Of a DNA stretch of 47,077 nucleotides, positions 24,915 to 32,705 are shown one piece after another; the stretch's first letter is position 1, and the number at the start of each line of letters is the position of its first letter. The stretch spans positions 1-47,077 of the forward strand of contig CALLKY010000084.1 of the NCBI GenBank assembly GCA_938083135.1, written 5' to 3'. This DNA is from an uncultured Alphaproteobacteria bacterium (GTDB taxonomy: Bacteria > Pseudomonadota > Alphaproteobacteria > Bin95). The notes beneath the pieces are model-generated. The model did no database searches. It worked only from the letters and a program-made list of their open reading frames with translations, and had not been told where the DNA came from. Position numbers and translations under genes: made by a program.

Positions 24915-26171
24915 CTACTGGTTCATCTGGTCGAAGAAGTCTGCGTTGCTTTTTGTCTCGCGCAGCTTGCCGACCAAGAATTCCATCGCGTCCTGGGTGC
25001 CCATAGGCATCAGCACCCGGCGGAGCATCCACATTTTGTTGAGGTCCTGACGGTCAACCAGCAGCTCTTCCTTACGCGTACCAGATTTGCCGATATCGAT
25101 AGCCGGCCAGATACGTTTATCCGCAAGTTTCCGGTCCAGCACGATTTCTGCGTTGCCCGTACCTTTGAACTCTTCAAAGATAACCTCATCCATGCGGCTG
25201 CCTGTATCGATCAGTGCCGTTGCGATGATAGATAAGCTGCCACCTTCTTCAATATTCCGGGCCGCACCGAAGAACCGCTTCGGGCGTTGCAGGGCATTGG
25301 CATCAACACCACCTGTCAGCACCTTGCCGGATGATGGCACGACCGTGTTGTAAGCGCGGGCAAGGCGGGTGATGGAATCGAGCAAGATGACGACGTCATG
25401 CTTATGCTCAACTAGGCGTTTGGCTTTTTCAATCACCATTTCAACGACTTGCACGTGACGCGAGGCTGGCTCATCAAAGGTCGAGGAAATAACCTCACCC
25501 CGAACGGAGCGCTGCATGTCCGTGACTTCTTCCGGGCGCTCATCAATCAGCAGCACCAGTAGCTTCACTTCCGGATTATTAGTCGCAATCGCATGGGCGA
25601 TGGACTGCAGCATGACCGTTTTACCGGTCCTGGGCTGTGCCACAACAAGGGCGCGCTGTCCCTTACCAATCGGCGACACAAGGTCAATTACCCGGGTCGT
25701 CAGGTCCTTTGAAGTCGGATCGTCGACCTCAAGCTTTAAGCGCTCTTCTGGATAAAGCGGCGTCAGATTGTCGAAATTAACGCGCTGGCGGACTTTCTCC
25801 GGCACCTCATAATTCACATGGTTCATTTTGACCAATGCGAAGTACCGCTCACCATTTTTTGGTGCCCGAATTTCCCCGCCGACCGTATCCCCGGTCCGCA
25901 GGCTAAACCGGCGGATTTGCGCAGGTGCCAGATAGATATCATCTGGTCCCGGCAGATAATTAGAATCCGGGGATCGTAAGAACCCGAACCCATCCGGCAA
26001 TAATTCAAGCACGCCATCGCCAGTAATGACGACGTCCTGGTCCGCCCATTCTTTTAGAATGGTGAACATCAGATCTTGTTTGCGGAGAGAACTTGCGTTT
26101 TCGATCTCAAGCTCTTCGGCGATCTCTAGGAGAGCTGCCGGTGTTTTCTGCTTGAGTTCTTGCAGGTTCAT
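24915..26171 (-). CDS. rho: Transcription termination factor Rho
   Basis: 418 aa from ATG at 26171, the usual length for Rho. A TTG at 26201 is in frame but adds residues not found in the family. The N-terminal domain starts [19 protein letters not shown]; the RNA-binding domain has [20 protein letters not shown] near residue 60; the ATPase domain has [15 protein letters not shown] (Walker A) near residue 170, [13 protein letters not shown] and the Q- and R-loops. Rho is the hexameric helicase that ends untranslated transcripts. The 228 bp between it and hemJ hold no gene and nothing I recognise; they may be a 5' leader. Confidence 0.97.
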   Translation of the reverse strand: MNLQELKQKTPAALLEIAEELEIENASSLRKQDLMFTILKEWADQDVVITGDGVLELLPDGFGFLRSPDSNYLPGPDDIYLAPAQIRRFSLRTGDTVGGEIRAPKNGERYFALVKMNHVNYEVPEKVRQRVNFDNLTPLYPEERLKLEVDDPTSKDLTTRVIDLVSPIGKGQRALVVAQPRTGKTVMLQSIAHAIATNNPEVKLLVLLIDERPEEVTDMQRSVRGEVISSTFDEPASRHVQVVEMVIEKAKRLVEHKHDVVILLDSITRLARAYNTVVPSSGKVLTGGVDANALQRPKRFFGAARNIEEGGSLSIIATALIDTGSRMDEVIFEEFKGTGNAEIVLDRKLADKRIWPAIDIGKSGTRKEELLVDRQDLNKMWMLRRVLMPMGTQDAMEFLVGKLRETKSNADFFDQMNQ

Positions 26172-26399
26172 CGACTGGGGAGCGTTATCCAGCACGATCA
26201 AATTCCATGTTTTGTGGCGTCAAGGTCGAATTTAGCACAAGGGTGGCTTGTCTGGTTACTGTTCAGCTTGCTGTCAGGCGGCGAATAGAACCAATCTGCG
26301 GCAGAAGGCGGGACCCTAAAAGGGCGATCACCGCAGGAACGCTGGCTTAGTGCGGCGTTTGAAGGCGTTTGTCAAGCAGATTGCTGTGGAGCCATCCAA

Positions 26400-26849
26400 T
26401 CAAAACGGCCGAACAATCACCATAATAACAATCACGATCATCGCCAAGGTCGGAACCTCATTGGCAACACGGAAATACCGGCTGGACCGCGTATTCTGAT
26501 CTGCCGCGAAATCCTTCCGCCAACGGCCCATCAGGTGATGGATATGACTAAGGCCCAGCACCAATACGAGCTTCACCCAAATCCATCCACTAGACCAGTC
26601 AATCACACCAGGTGTCGCCAATAAAAGACCACCAAACAAGAATGTCGCGATCATGGCTGGGTTCATAATTGCCCGCAATAATCGTCGTTCCATGATCTTG
26701 AACCGCTCCGATTCCGGCGATCCGACGGCGACTTCAGTGTGATAAACAAATAGGCGTGGCAAATAGAGCAATCCTGCCATCCATGCGATGATCGAGATCA
26801 CATGGAGCGCTTTCGTCCAGAGATAAATATCTGCCAGAAATTCCAGCAT
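26400..26849 (-). CDS. hemJ: Protoporphyrinogen IX oxidase HemJ
   Basis: 149 aa from ATG at 26849. Four membrane helices are visible, with the conserved KALHVISIIAWMAGLLYLPRLFVYH near residue 13 (in two halves), LLRAIMNPAM, and HIHHLMGRWRKDFA near residue 100. These are hallmarks of the UPF0093/TIGR00701 family now known as HemJ, an inner-membrane enzyme that oxidises protoporphyrinogen IX in bacteria without HemG or HemY. It starts 2 bp after the hemE stop, so the two haem genes form one transcript. Confidence 0.94.
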   Translation of the reverse strand: MLEFLADIYLWTKALHVISIIAWMAGLLYLPRLFVYHTEVAVGSPESERFKIMERRLLRAIMNPAMIATFLFGGLLLATPGVIDWSSGWIWVKLVLVLGLSHIHHLMGRWRKDFAADQNTRSSRYFRVANEVPTLAMIVIVIMVIVRPF

Positions 26850-26851
26850 AA

Positions 26852-27868
26852 TCAGCCTCGTACTGTCTCAATCAGGCGTTCAACATGGGCAATCGGTGTG
26901 TCTGGTGTAATGCCATGGCCCAGATTGAAGATATGGCGATGGCCTTCCGTTGCAGCCAAAATGCGACGAAGTTCACGGTCCAAAATATCGCCACCTTTAA
27001 CGAGCGCCGTCGGATCCAGATTGCCTTGCGGAACAGCCCCAGCATTGGCAACACGGGCCATCTGTTCAGCGGGTAGGCTTTGGCCGCAGGATACCGCATC
27101 GATCGATTTGGTCGCCGCATAGGCCTCCAGATAGGAATCTGCCCCCCGTGGGAATGCAATCACATAGGCATGGGGACGGGCCGCCTTAACCGCACCCGCA
27201 ATCCGTTGAATTGGTGCCAGACTCCACTGCTCAATCCCATAGGCTGGAAGTGCGCCGGCCCAGCTATCGAAAATCTGGACAATTTGGGCACCGGCATCGA
27301 TCTGGCGGATCAAATGATCGGCAATCACGGTTTCAAGCATGCTGATCAGGGCCATGAACGCATCCGGTTCATTGACAGCGAATTTCCGGGCAGTTGCATA
27401 ATCCCGGCTTCCAGAGCCTTCGACCATGTATGCGGCTAATGTCCATGGGGCACCAGCAAACCCGATCAGCGCCGTTTCATTTGGCAAAGCTGCGCGAGTT
27501 TGGCGAAGGGCTGTGTAGACGGGCTGCAAATGGTCTTCGACAGCACTTGGTGTGAGCGCCTGAATATCCGCCGGGGATTTGATGGTTTCCAATACAGGAC
27601 CCGTGCCTGGAATGAATTTGACATCCACGCCAAGCGCATCTGGAATGACCAGGATGTCGGAAAAAATAATCGCGGCGTCAAACCCAAAGCGCCGAATTGG
27701 CTGCAATGTTGCTTCCGTTGCCATATCAGGCGTGTAGCAGAAATTCAAAAAGTCACGGGCGGCTTTCCGTAATTCCAGATATTCAGGCAAGTACCGGCCA
27801 GCCTGGCGCATCAGCCAGATTGGTCGGCGTTGGGTGGGTTGGCCAGCCAGGACATCGCAAATCAGCAT
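26852..27868 (-). CDS. hemE: Uroporphyrinogen decarboxylase HemE
   Basis: 338 aa from ATG at 27868; a TTG at 27889 would add seven residues and cannot be ruled out. The N-terminal RRPIWLMRQAGRYLPEYLELR carries the substrate-binding Arg residues, GFAGAPWTLAAYMVEG is in the middle and FNLGHGITPDTPIAHVERLIE at the end. The enzyme removes four carboxyl groups from uroporphyrinogen III to give coproporphyrinogen III. It is the first gene leftward of the origin region and is cotranscribed with hemJ. In Caulobacter the same gene borders the origin, with one of its promoters lying inside it. Confidence 0.97.
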   Translation of the reverse strand: MLICDVLAGQPTQRRPIWLMRQAGRYLPEYLELRKAARDFLNFCYTPDMATEATLQPIRRFGFDAAIIFSDILVIPDALGVDVKFIPGTGPVLETIKSPADIQALTPSAVEDHLQPVYTALRQTRAALPNETALIGFAGAPWTLAAYMVEGSGSRDYATARKFAVNEPDAFMALISMLETVIADHLIRQIDAGAQIVQIFDSWAGALPAYGIEQWSLAPIQRIAGAVKAARPHAYVIAFPRGADSYLEAYAATKSIDAVSCGQSLPAEQMARVANAGAVPQGNLDPTALVKGGDILDRELRRILAATEGHRHIFNLGHGITPDTPIAHVERLIETVRG

Positions 27869-27955
27869 GGTGAAACTATCTGCCTTCAAACCAGGATCGG
27901 AGGAACGGAGAGAATGATACCTTTTCCACCGAACCCATAAACCCTTCCTTAACTA

Positions 27956-27975
27956 AAGATTCTAATTTGAATCTT
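27956..27975. repeat. AT-rich inverted repeat in the origin region
   Basis: AAGATTC (27956-27962) and GAATCTT (27969-27975) are complementary around a TAATTT loop. Each arm holds one GANTC site, so both possible methylation sites lie in one small palindrome. It is in the most AT-rich part of the region near hemE. Confidence 0.6.
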
Positions 27976-28128
27976 GATAGTGAAGGTAGTTGGGGGGTCG
28001 AGTCCCGTGGAAAACCCTGTCCAGCATTGAACTGGGGCTGGATATGCACAGCTTCAATTGATGAGCTTATATTGCGCATTTTGTGTGGATTTTCCAACTT
28101 TAGGCGGGGCTGTCCTACATTGATGGTA

Positions 28129-28141
28129 CCGTGAATCACGG
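28129..28141. repeat. Short palindrome centred on a GANTC site in the origin region
   Basis: CCGTG (28129-28133) and CACGG (28137-28141) pair around AAT; the middle reads GAATC (28133-28137). The right arm runs into the weak DnaA-type sequence CGGGGATAA (28139-28147), so a methylation site and a DnaA-type box touch here. Confidence 0.45.
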
Positions 28142-28236
28142 GGATAAAGATTAAATGGGGCTGGTCATCCCCAGCCTCTTAAACCCACCGTCAACATGTG
28201 AGAAACTCCATTGCTGAATCTGTCTGTTTTGGGTCC

Positions 28237-28245
28237 TTATCCCCA
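28237..28245 (+). promoter_or_regulatory. DnaA-box-like site
   Basis: TTATCCCCA differs from the consensus TTATCCACA at one position. It is the best of several DnaA-type sites in the origin region and lies about 90 bp before the PPSR start codon. Confidence 0.5.
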
Positions 28246-28337
28246 TGCATCTGCCAAGATGAAAGTTATGATCATTCCATGCCCGGGGTTTTCCTACTGT
28301 TATACAAGCTATCCACGCCGAATTTTGGACCTGATTG

Positions 28338-29174
28338 ATGCCCAATAAGCAAGTTCACCTCCATTTGGTCTCCGATTCGACGGGCGATACGGTGCGCAGC
28401 GTCGCCCGTGCATCCCTTGCGCAATTCCATCAGGCTGAAGTGACGGAGCACTTCTGGACCCTGGTGCGCAGCCCGGCTCAGATCGACCGGGTTATTGAAG
28501 GCATTGCAGACAAACCAGGCGTCGTATTCCTGACGATGCTGGATGATAACATGCGCAGCCAATTGCTGAGCGCTTGCCGGTCCATGAGCATGCCAGCCGT
28601 GTCCCTGTTGGATGGTGCTATTTCGGCGCTGGGATCTGTGTTGGGTGAGCAATCCAAAAATCAGCCTGGCCTGCAACATGCAATGGATGAGGCCTATTTC
28701 GACCGAATTTCAGCAATGAACTACGCCATGGCCCATGATGATGGTCAGTCACTTTGGTCACTGAATGAAGCGGATGTAATTTTGTGCGGTGTGTCGCGTA
28801 CATCAAAAACGCCGACATGCGTGTATCTGGCGAACCGTGGCCTCAAGGCTGCGAATGTGCCGTTTGTACCAACGTCACCACCGCCGCAAGAACTATTAGA
28901 CGCTAAGGATACGTTCGTTGTCGGGCTGACGGCAGATCCTGGCCGCCTCATCCAAGTGCGCCGACACCGCCTTGTGCATCTGCATGGGGAAGATACGGAA
29001 ACGGATTATGTGGATACAGACCAAGTGCGCCAGGAAGTGATTGAAGCAAGACGCTATTTTCTGGCGCGGAACTGGCCTGTGATTGACGTATCCCGACGGT
29101 CAATTGAGGAAACGGCAGCGTCAATCATCCAGCTATATGAACGGCACCAGGAGGCGCTGAATGCGAACGCATAA
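28338..29174 (+). CDS. Pyruvate, phosphate dikinase/PEP synthase regulatory protein (PPSR family, DUF299)
   Basis: 278 aa from ATG at 28338; the preceding in-frame TTG at 28335 is unlikely. The family signature starts right away (VHLHLVSDSTGDTVRSVARA), and the P-loop-like CGVSRTSKTPTCVYLANRG near residue 155 is the nucleotide-binding site. Members both phosphorylate (from ADP) and dephosphorylate pyruvate phosphate dikinase or PEP synthase. Which target is used is not clear because neither enzyme is in the window. It is the first gene rightward of the origin, as in Caulobacter, and overlaps maf by 14 bp. Confidence 0.93.
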   Translation: MPNKQVHLHLVSDSTGDTVRSVARASLAQFHQAEVTEHFWTLVRSPAQIDRVIEGIADKPGVVFLTMLDDNMRSQLLSACRSMSMPAVSLLDGAISALGSVLGEQSKNQPGLQHAMDEAYFDRISAMNYAMAHDDGQSLWSLNEADVILCGVSRTSKTPTCVYLANRGLKAANVPFVPTSPPPQELLDAKDTFVVGLTADPGRLIQVRRHRLVHLHGEDTETDYVDTDQVRQEVIEARRYFLARNWPVIDVSRRSIEETAASIIQLYERHQEALNANA

Positions 29175-29766
29175 ACCGCTCGTTTTGGCCACGGCCAGCC
29201 GTTCTCGGCGTCAATTGCTGGAAAACGCTGGTGTGGCATTTGAAGCACTGGCAACAAACGTAGATGAAGACGCGATCAAAGTGACAGCGCTGGCGGATGG
29301 TCTTTCTGTTGAAGATACAGCCCTTGCGCTGGCAGAAGCAAAAGCGCGCGCGGCACAATCAGCGCACCCAAATAGCTTGATCGTGGGGGCTGACCAAATG
29401 TTAGCCTTAGGGTCTGAAAGATTTGACAAACCAGTTAGTATGTCCGCAGCGCGCAGTCAGCTTCAAACCTTTCGTGGGAAGCGGCATACCTTACATTCGG
29501 CTGTCGTATTGCTTGGTCCTCAAGGTAAAATCTGGAGCCATGTGGAGCCTGCCCATATTCAAATGCGGGACTTCTCCGACACGTTCTTAGACAGATATTT
29601 GGCAGAGGTGGGAGAGGACGCTATGCGATCCGTAGGCGGATATTTCATGGAAGGCATTGGCGTACAGCTTTTTGACCGCGTGGATGGCGATTTTTTCACA
29701 GTTTTGGGCCTCCCATTAACGCCGCTCCTGGGTGCCTTGCGGGATGCCGGGGTGCTTGATCAATGA
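29161..29766 (+). CDS. maf: Maf-family nucleoside triphosphate pyrophosphatase
   Basis: 201 aa from ATG at 29161. The Maf signature is visible at the N-terminus (VLATASRSRRQLLENAGV), with GADQMLAL near residue 80, KRHTLHSAVVLL and VGGYFMEGIGVQLF near residue 157. Maf proteins hydrolyse non-canonical or modified nucleotides to prevent their incorporation; the exact subgroup (dTTP/UTP or m7GTP) is not decided here. The start overlaps the PPSR gene by 14 bp and the stop overlaps aroE by 4 bp. Confidence 0.94.
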   Translation: MRTHKPLVLATASRSRRQLLENAGVAFEALATNVDEDAIKVTALADGLSVEDTALALAEAKARAAQSAHPNSLIVGADQMLALGSERFDKPVSMSAARSQLQTFRGKRHTLHSAVVLLGPQGKIWSHVEPAHIQMRDFSDTFLDRYLAEVGEDAMRSVGGYFMEGIGVQLFDRVDGDFFTVLGLPLTPLLGALRDAGVLDQ

Positions 29767-30608
29767 CCGTTACCGGGAAAGCAAAAATCGCGGGCGTAAT
29801 GGGTTGGCCGATCAGTCATTCGCGCTCGCCCCTAATCCATGGTCACTGGTTAGAGCGATACAGCATTGATGGGGCCTATATCCCATTTGCGGTCGAACCA
29901 GAAAACGGCGCTGCCGCGTTCCGGGCACTGCCAAACCTGGGGTTTTCTGGAACGAACGTAACACTGCCGCACAAGCTGACAGCTTTTCAAACCGTGGATG
30001 TACGGGATGCAGCGGCAGAAGCCATTGGGGCCGTGAATACCGTTGTTGTGCAATCGGATGGCTCATTGCACGGGTCGAATACAGATGCGCCCGGCCTTTT
30101 GGCCCATTTGCAAGCATCAGCACCGAATTGGGATGCATCTGCAGCGCCAGTGATGGTCCTAGGGGCTGGTGGTTCTACCCGGGCCGCGATTTTTGCGCTG
30201 CTCCAAGCGGGCGCACCTGAAATTCGTTTGTCCAATCGAACCCGGGCAAAGGCAGAGATGTTGGCAGATGCATTCGGTGAAAACGTCAAAGTTATTGAGT
30301 GGTCTGAACGGTCTAGCGCGCTCGCAAGCTGTGGCCTTCTGGTGAACACCACCAGCCTTGGTATGACGGGACAACCGGCTCTGGATATCGTGCTGGAGGA
30401 CCTTCCCAGCACCGCCGTTGTCTATGACATTGTCTATAGCCCGCTAGAAACACCGCTATTAGCGGCGGCGCGGGCGCGGGGCAATCAAGGTGTTGATGGC
30501 TTGGGAATGTTGCTGCATCAGGCGACACCCGGTTTTGAAGCCTGGTTTGGCGTAAAGCCCGTTGTAGATACAACGCTCAGGGACGTCATTTTGGCGGATC
30601 TCACATGA
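29763..30608 (+). CDS. aroE: Shikimate dehydrogenase AroE
   Basis: 281 aa. The N-terminal shikimate-binding part has GWPISHSRSPLIHGHW near residue 15 and NVTLPHK near residue 65 with the catalytic Lys; NTDAPGLLAHL follows; the NADP site is VLGAGGSTRAAIFAL near residue 130 with SNRTRAKAE after it. The enzyme reduces 3-dehydroshikimate to shikimate in aromatic amino acid synthesis. It overlaps maf and coaE by 4 bp each, so translation of the group is probably coupled. Confidence 0.96.
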   Translation: MTVTGKAKIAGVMGWPISHSRSPLIHGHWLERYSIDGAYIPFAVEPENGAAAFRALPNLGFSGTNVTLPHKLTAFQTVDVRDAAAEAIGAVNTVVVQSDGSLHGSNTDAPGLLAHLQASAPNWDASAAPVMVLGAGGSTRAAIFALLQAGAPEIRLSNRTRAKAEMLADAFGENVKVIEWSERSSALASCGLLVNTTSLGMTGQPALDIVLEDLPSTAVVYDIVYSPLETPLLAAARARGNQGVDGLGMLLHQATPGFEAWFGVKPVVDTTLRDVILADLT

Positions 30609-31231
30609 AGAACGGACGATTTGTCATCGGCCTTACGGGCTCTATCGGCATGGGCAAAAGTGAGGCTGCGCGGATGCTGCGCCAGGTTGGAATTCCAGTG
30701 ATCGACGCGGACGCTGAAGTCCATAAGCTGTTGGCTAAGGGCGGCCGTGCAGTGGCACCCATTGAGGCAGCGTTTCCAGGTGTCGTCAAAGATGGTGCAG
30801 TTGATCGGCCATCCCTTGGCGCTCGTGTTTTTGGGGATGATGCAGCACTCAAGCAGCTTGAACGGATTATCCACCCGATGCTGGGGCGGGGCGAACGGGC
30901 ATTTATGGCCCGGGCTGCTCGGAACCGCCAACCGGTGGTAGCGCGTGATGTGCCATTACTGTTTGAAACGGGTGGCGAAAAGCGCTGTGACATGGTGCTT
31001 GTGGTCAGTGCGCCAAAGCATATTCAAACGCACCGCGTGCTTGCTAGGCCCGGTGTCACGCTGGAACGATTAGAGCAAATCCGCGCCAAGCAAACGCCAG
31101 ATGCTGTCAAACGCCGCCGGGCTGACCATATATTGCCAAGCGGCCTCGGCAAGCGCGTAACCCGGGAAGCGCTCGCGAAAGCGCTTCGGGTCGCTCGGCG
31201 CAAAGCGGCTAAACGCTACGCCAGAATCTAA
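30605..31231 (+). CDS. coaE: Dephospho-CoA kinase CoaE
   Basis: 208 aa. Walker A is in IGLTGSIGMGKSEAARMLR near residue 8, DADAEVHKL is the substrate-contact motif near residue 35, and DVPLLFETGGEKRCD near residue 118 is the conserved middle block. The enzyme phosphorylates the ribose 3' hydroxyl in the last step of CoA synthesis. The basic C-terminus (RRKAAKRYARI) is longer than in some homologues but not unusual. The start overlaps aroE by 4 bp, and dnaQ begins 13 bp downstream. Confidence 0.96.
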   Translation: MKNGRFVIGLTGSIGMGKSEAARMLRQVGIPVIDADAEVHKLLAKGGRAVAPIEAAFPGVVKDGAVDRPSLGARVFGDDAALKQLERIIHPMLGRGERAFMARAARNRQPVVARDVPLLFETGGEKRCDMVLVVSAPKHIQTHRVLARPGVTLERLEQIRAKQTPDAVKRRRADHILPSGLGKRVTREALAKALRVARRKAAKRYARI

Positions 31232-31244
31232 AGGATCAGACCAA

Positions 31245-31946
31245 ATGCGCGAGATCGTGCTTGATACCGAAACCACGGGCTTTGACCCTGAAACAGGCGA
31301 CCGTGTGGTAGAAATCGGCTGCGTCGAGCTTAATTTCCATGTGCCGACCGGGAATGAGTACCACTGCTATATCAACCCTGAACGGGATATGCCGGAAGGT
31401 GCGTTCGGCGTTCATGGCCTTTCCGAAGAATTCCTGTCCGACAAGCCAGTATTCGCTGATATCGTTGATGATTTTCTGGAGTTTATTGGCGATGACGCTG
31501 CATTGGTCATCCATAACGCCAGCTTCGATTCCAAGTTTTTAAACGCTGAGCTGAAATGGCTGAATCGCCCGCCGATCCCTGAAGTTCGTTTGATCGATAC
31601 GCTGGAAATCGCCCGCCGTCGCTTTCCGGGCGGTGCCAACAGCTTGGACGCCCTTTGCCATCGCTTTGACGTGGACCTAAGCGTTCGTGACAAGCACGGC
31701 GCGTTGGTTGACTGTCAGCTACTGGCGGCGGTTTATCTGGAACTCATTGGCGGGCGCCAGCCGGGTCTGTCACTTGTCGCAGATGCGCAGGATACATCCC
31801 AGCCGCAAAACCGGTCTGATCCTGGCCAAATGGCCCAGATCAGCCGAGAATTCCGACCAGCACGACCGCACACAGCGTCCGAAGCTGAAAAGGCCGCCCA
31901 TGCCGCATTCGTTGATGGTTTGAAGGAGCCGATTTGGCGCGCCTAG
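31245..31946 (+). CDS. dnaQ: DNA polymerase III epsilon subunit (proofreading 3'-5' exonuclease) DnaQ
   Basis: 233 aa from ATG at 31245 with AAGGA 9 bp upstream. The three exonuclease motifs are present: ExoI VLDTETTGFDP near residue 5, ExoII VIHNASFDSKF near residue 88, and ExoIII HGALVDCQLLA near residue 148. It proofreads for the replicative polymerase. The C-terminal 60 residues, rich in Pro and Gln, correspond to the segment that binds the alpha subunit. It ends the PPSR-maf-aroE-coaE-dnaQ series and converges on the chrR-like gene. Confidence 0.96.
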   Translation: MREIVLDTETTGFDPETGDRVVEIGCVELNFHVPTGNEYHCYINPERDMPEGAFGVHGLSEEFLSDKPVFADIVDDFLEFIGDDAALVIHNASFDSKFLNAELKWLNRPPIPEVRLIDTLEIARRRFPGGANSLDALCHRFDVDLSVRDKHGALVDCQLLAAVYLELIGGRQPGLSLVADAQDTSQPQNRSDPGQMAQISREFRPARPHTASEAEKAAHAAFVDGLKEPIWRA

Positions 31947-31959
31947 GTCAATTTATGCT

Positions 31960-32613
31960 CTAGAGCTTGGCGAAGAGCCCGGCTAGCTTTGGCAAGAGGC
32001 CAGTGAACTTCAGCGGGCCGTCCGTCACCAACAGACAAATACACACGTCTCCCGGCCCGGCGGCGGGCATGTGGGTCACATCCGCATCGGCCTGCTGCAC
32101 GTCGCCTGGACCATAGACCGCGTCCCCATCAACGACGCTGCCTTGCAGCACCAGAATGATTTCCTGGCCGCTATGGGTGTGTTCGGGCACTGCAGTACCG
32201 GGCGGGATGGTCAGCAGGCGGGCGGAAGCCTTGCCATCAGTTGTTGGCAGGATGCATTGCCGGACTTTGCCGCCAATTGACCGCCATTTGATCGCATCCA
32301 CATCCCCGCCGACATAGTCCGCTAAGGGCGGCGGTAGGACGGCGTTGGGACTGGCAGGTCTAGGTGGCTCTGGTTGCTGTTGCCGGGCGTCTTGAATAGC
32401 GGACAGGGCGTAGTCCAGCGCGGAATCTGTCATTGGGACAGCAGGTAGGCTGTCCAAAGCGGCACCACCAATAGCATCAAGTGCGATGGCGGCGGCTCTG
32501 CAGTCTGGGCACATGGCCAGATGCGAAGCCATGGCCAAGCTCCACCCTTCGGCCAAGGTGCCTGCGCCATAGTCCGCCAACAGATCATCACTTGGGTGCC
32601 AGTTCAGGCCCAT
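31960..32613 (-). CDS. ChrR-type zinc-binding anti-sigma factor with C-terminal cupin domain
   Basis: 217 aa from ATG at 32613, preceded by GAGGGG. With this start the zinc-binding anti-sigma residues fall at His6, His31, Cys35 and Cys38 (HLAMCPDC), the same numbering as in Rhodobacter sphaeroides ChrR. The C-terminal cupin has the metal set HTH and Glu in VPEHTHSGQEIILVLQG and a further His in VTHMP. ChrR holds the group IV sigma factor RpoE inactive until singlet oxygen or organic peroxide acts. Normally rpoE lies directly upstream; here the upstream gene is an rRNA methyltransferase, and no sigma factor gene is in the window. Confidence 0.88.
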   Translation of the reverse strand: MGLNWHPSDDLLADYGAGTLAEGWSLAMASHLAMCPDCRAAAIALDAIGGAALDSLPAVPMTDSALDYALSAIQDARQQQPEPPRPASPNAVLPPPLADYVGGDVDAIKWRSIGGKVRQCILPTTDGKASARLLTIPPGTAVPEHTHSGQEIILVLQGSVVDGDAVYGPGDVQQADADVTHMPAAGPGDVCICLLVTDGPLKFTGLLPKLAGLFAKL

Positions 32614-32705
32614 AAAAACCCCTCTCTCAGCCAATGCTGGAGCAGTGTAGGTCGCGTTTCAAGAAGAGCCTTTGGGCGGCTCAGTGTGTCAGCTATACGG
32701 GCGCA

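Larger units (their letters stand above)
27869..28337. other. oriC: Probable chromosomal replication origin (oriC), hemE-PPSR intergenic region
   Basis: 469 bp without a gene, between the divergent starts of hemE and the PPSR gene, the same place as the Caulobacter crescentus origin. It contains a one-mismatch DnaA box (28237-28245), several weaker ones on both strands (27922-27930, 28006-28014, 28084-28092, 28139-28147, 28309-28317), AT-rich patches near 27950-27980 and 28060-28095, and four GANTC sites (27958, 27969, 28133, 28216), the motif methylated by CcrM. No complete TTAA-N7-TTAA CtrA box is seen. Two parS sites lie 8 and 9.4 kb to the left. Origin function is inferred from synteny and motifs together; strand skew was not calculated. 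Confidence 0.75.

Noticed and set aside
27869-28337. CtrA binding sites in the origin region
   Set aside because: TTAA occurs at 27949, 28151 and 28179, but none is followed by a second TTAA seven bases later, so no full site is supported.
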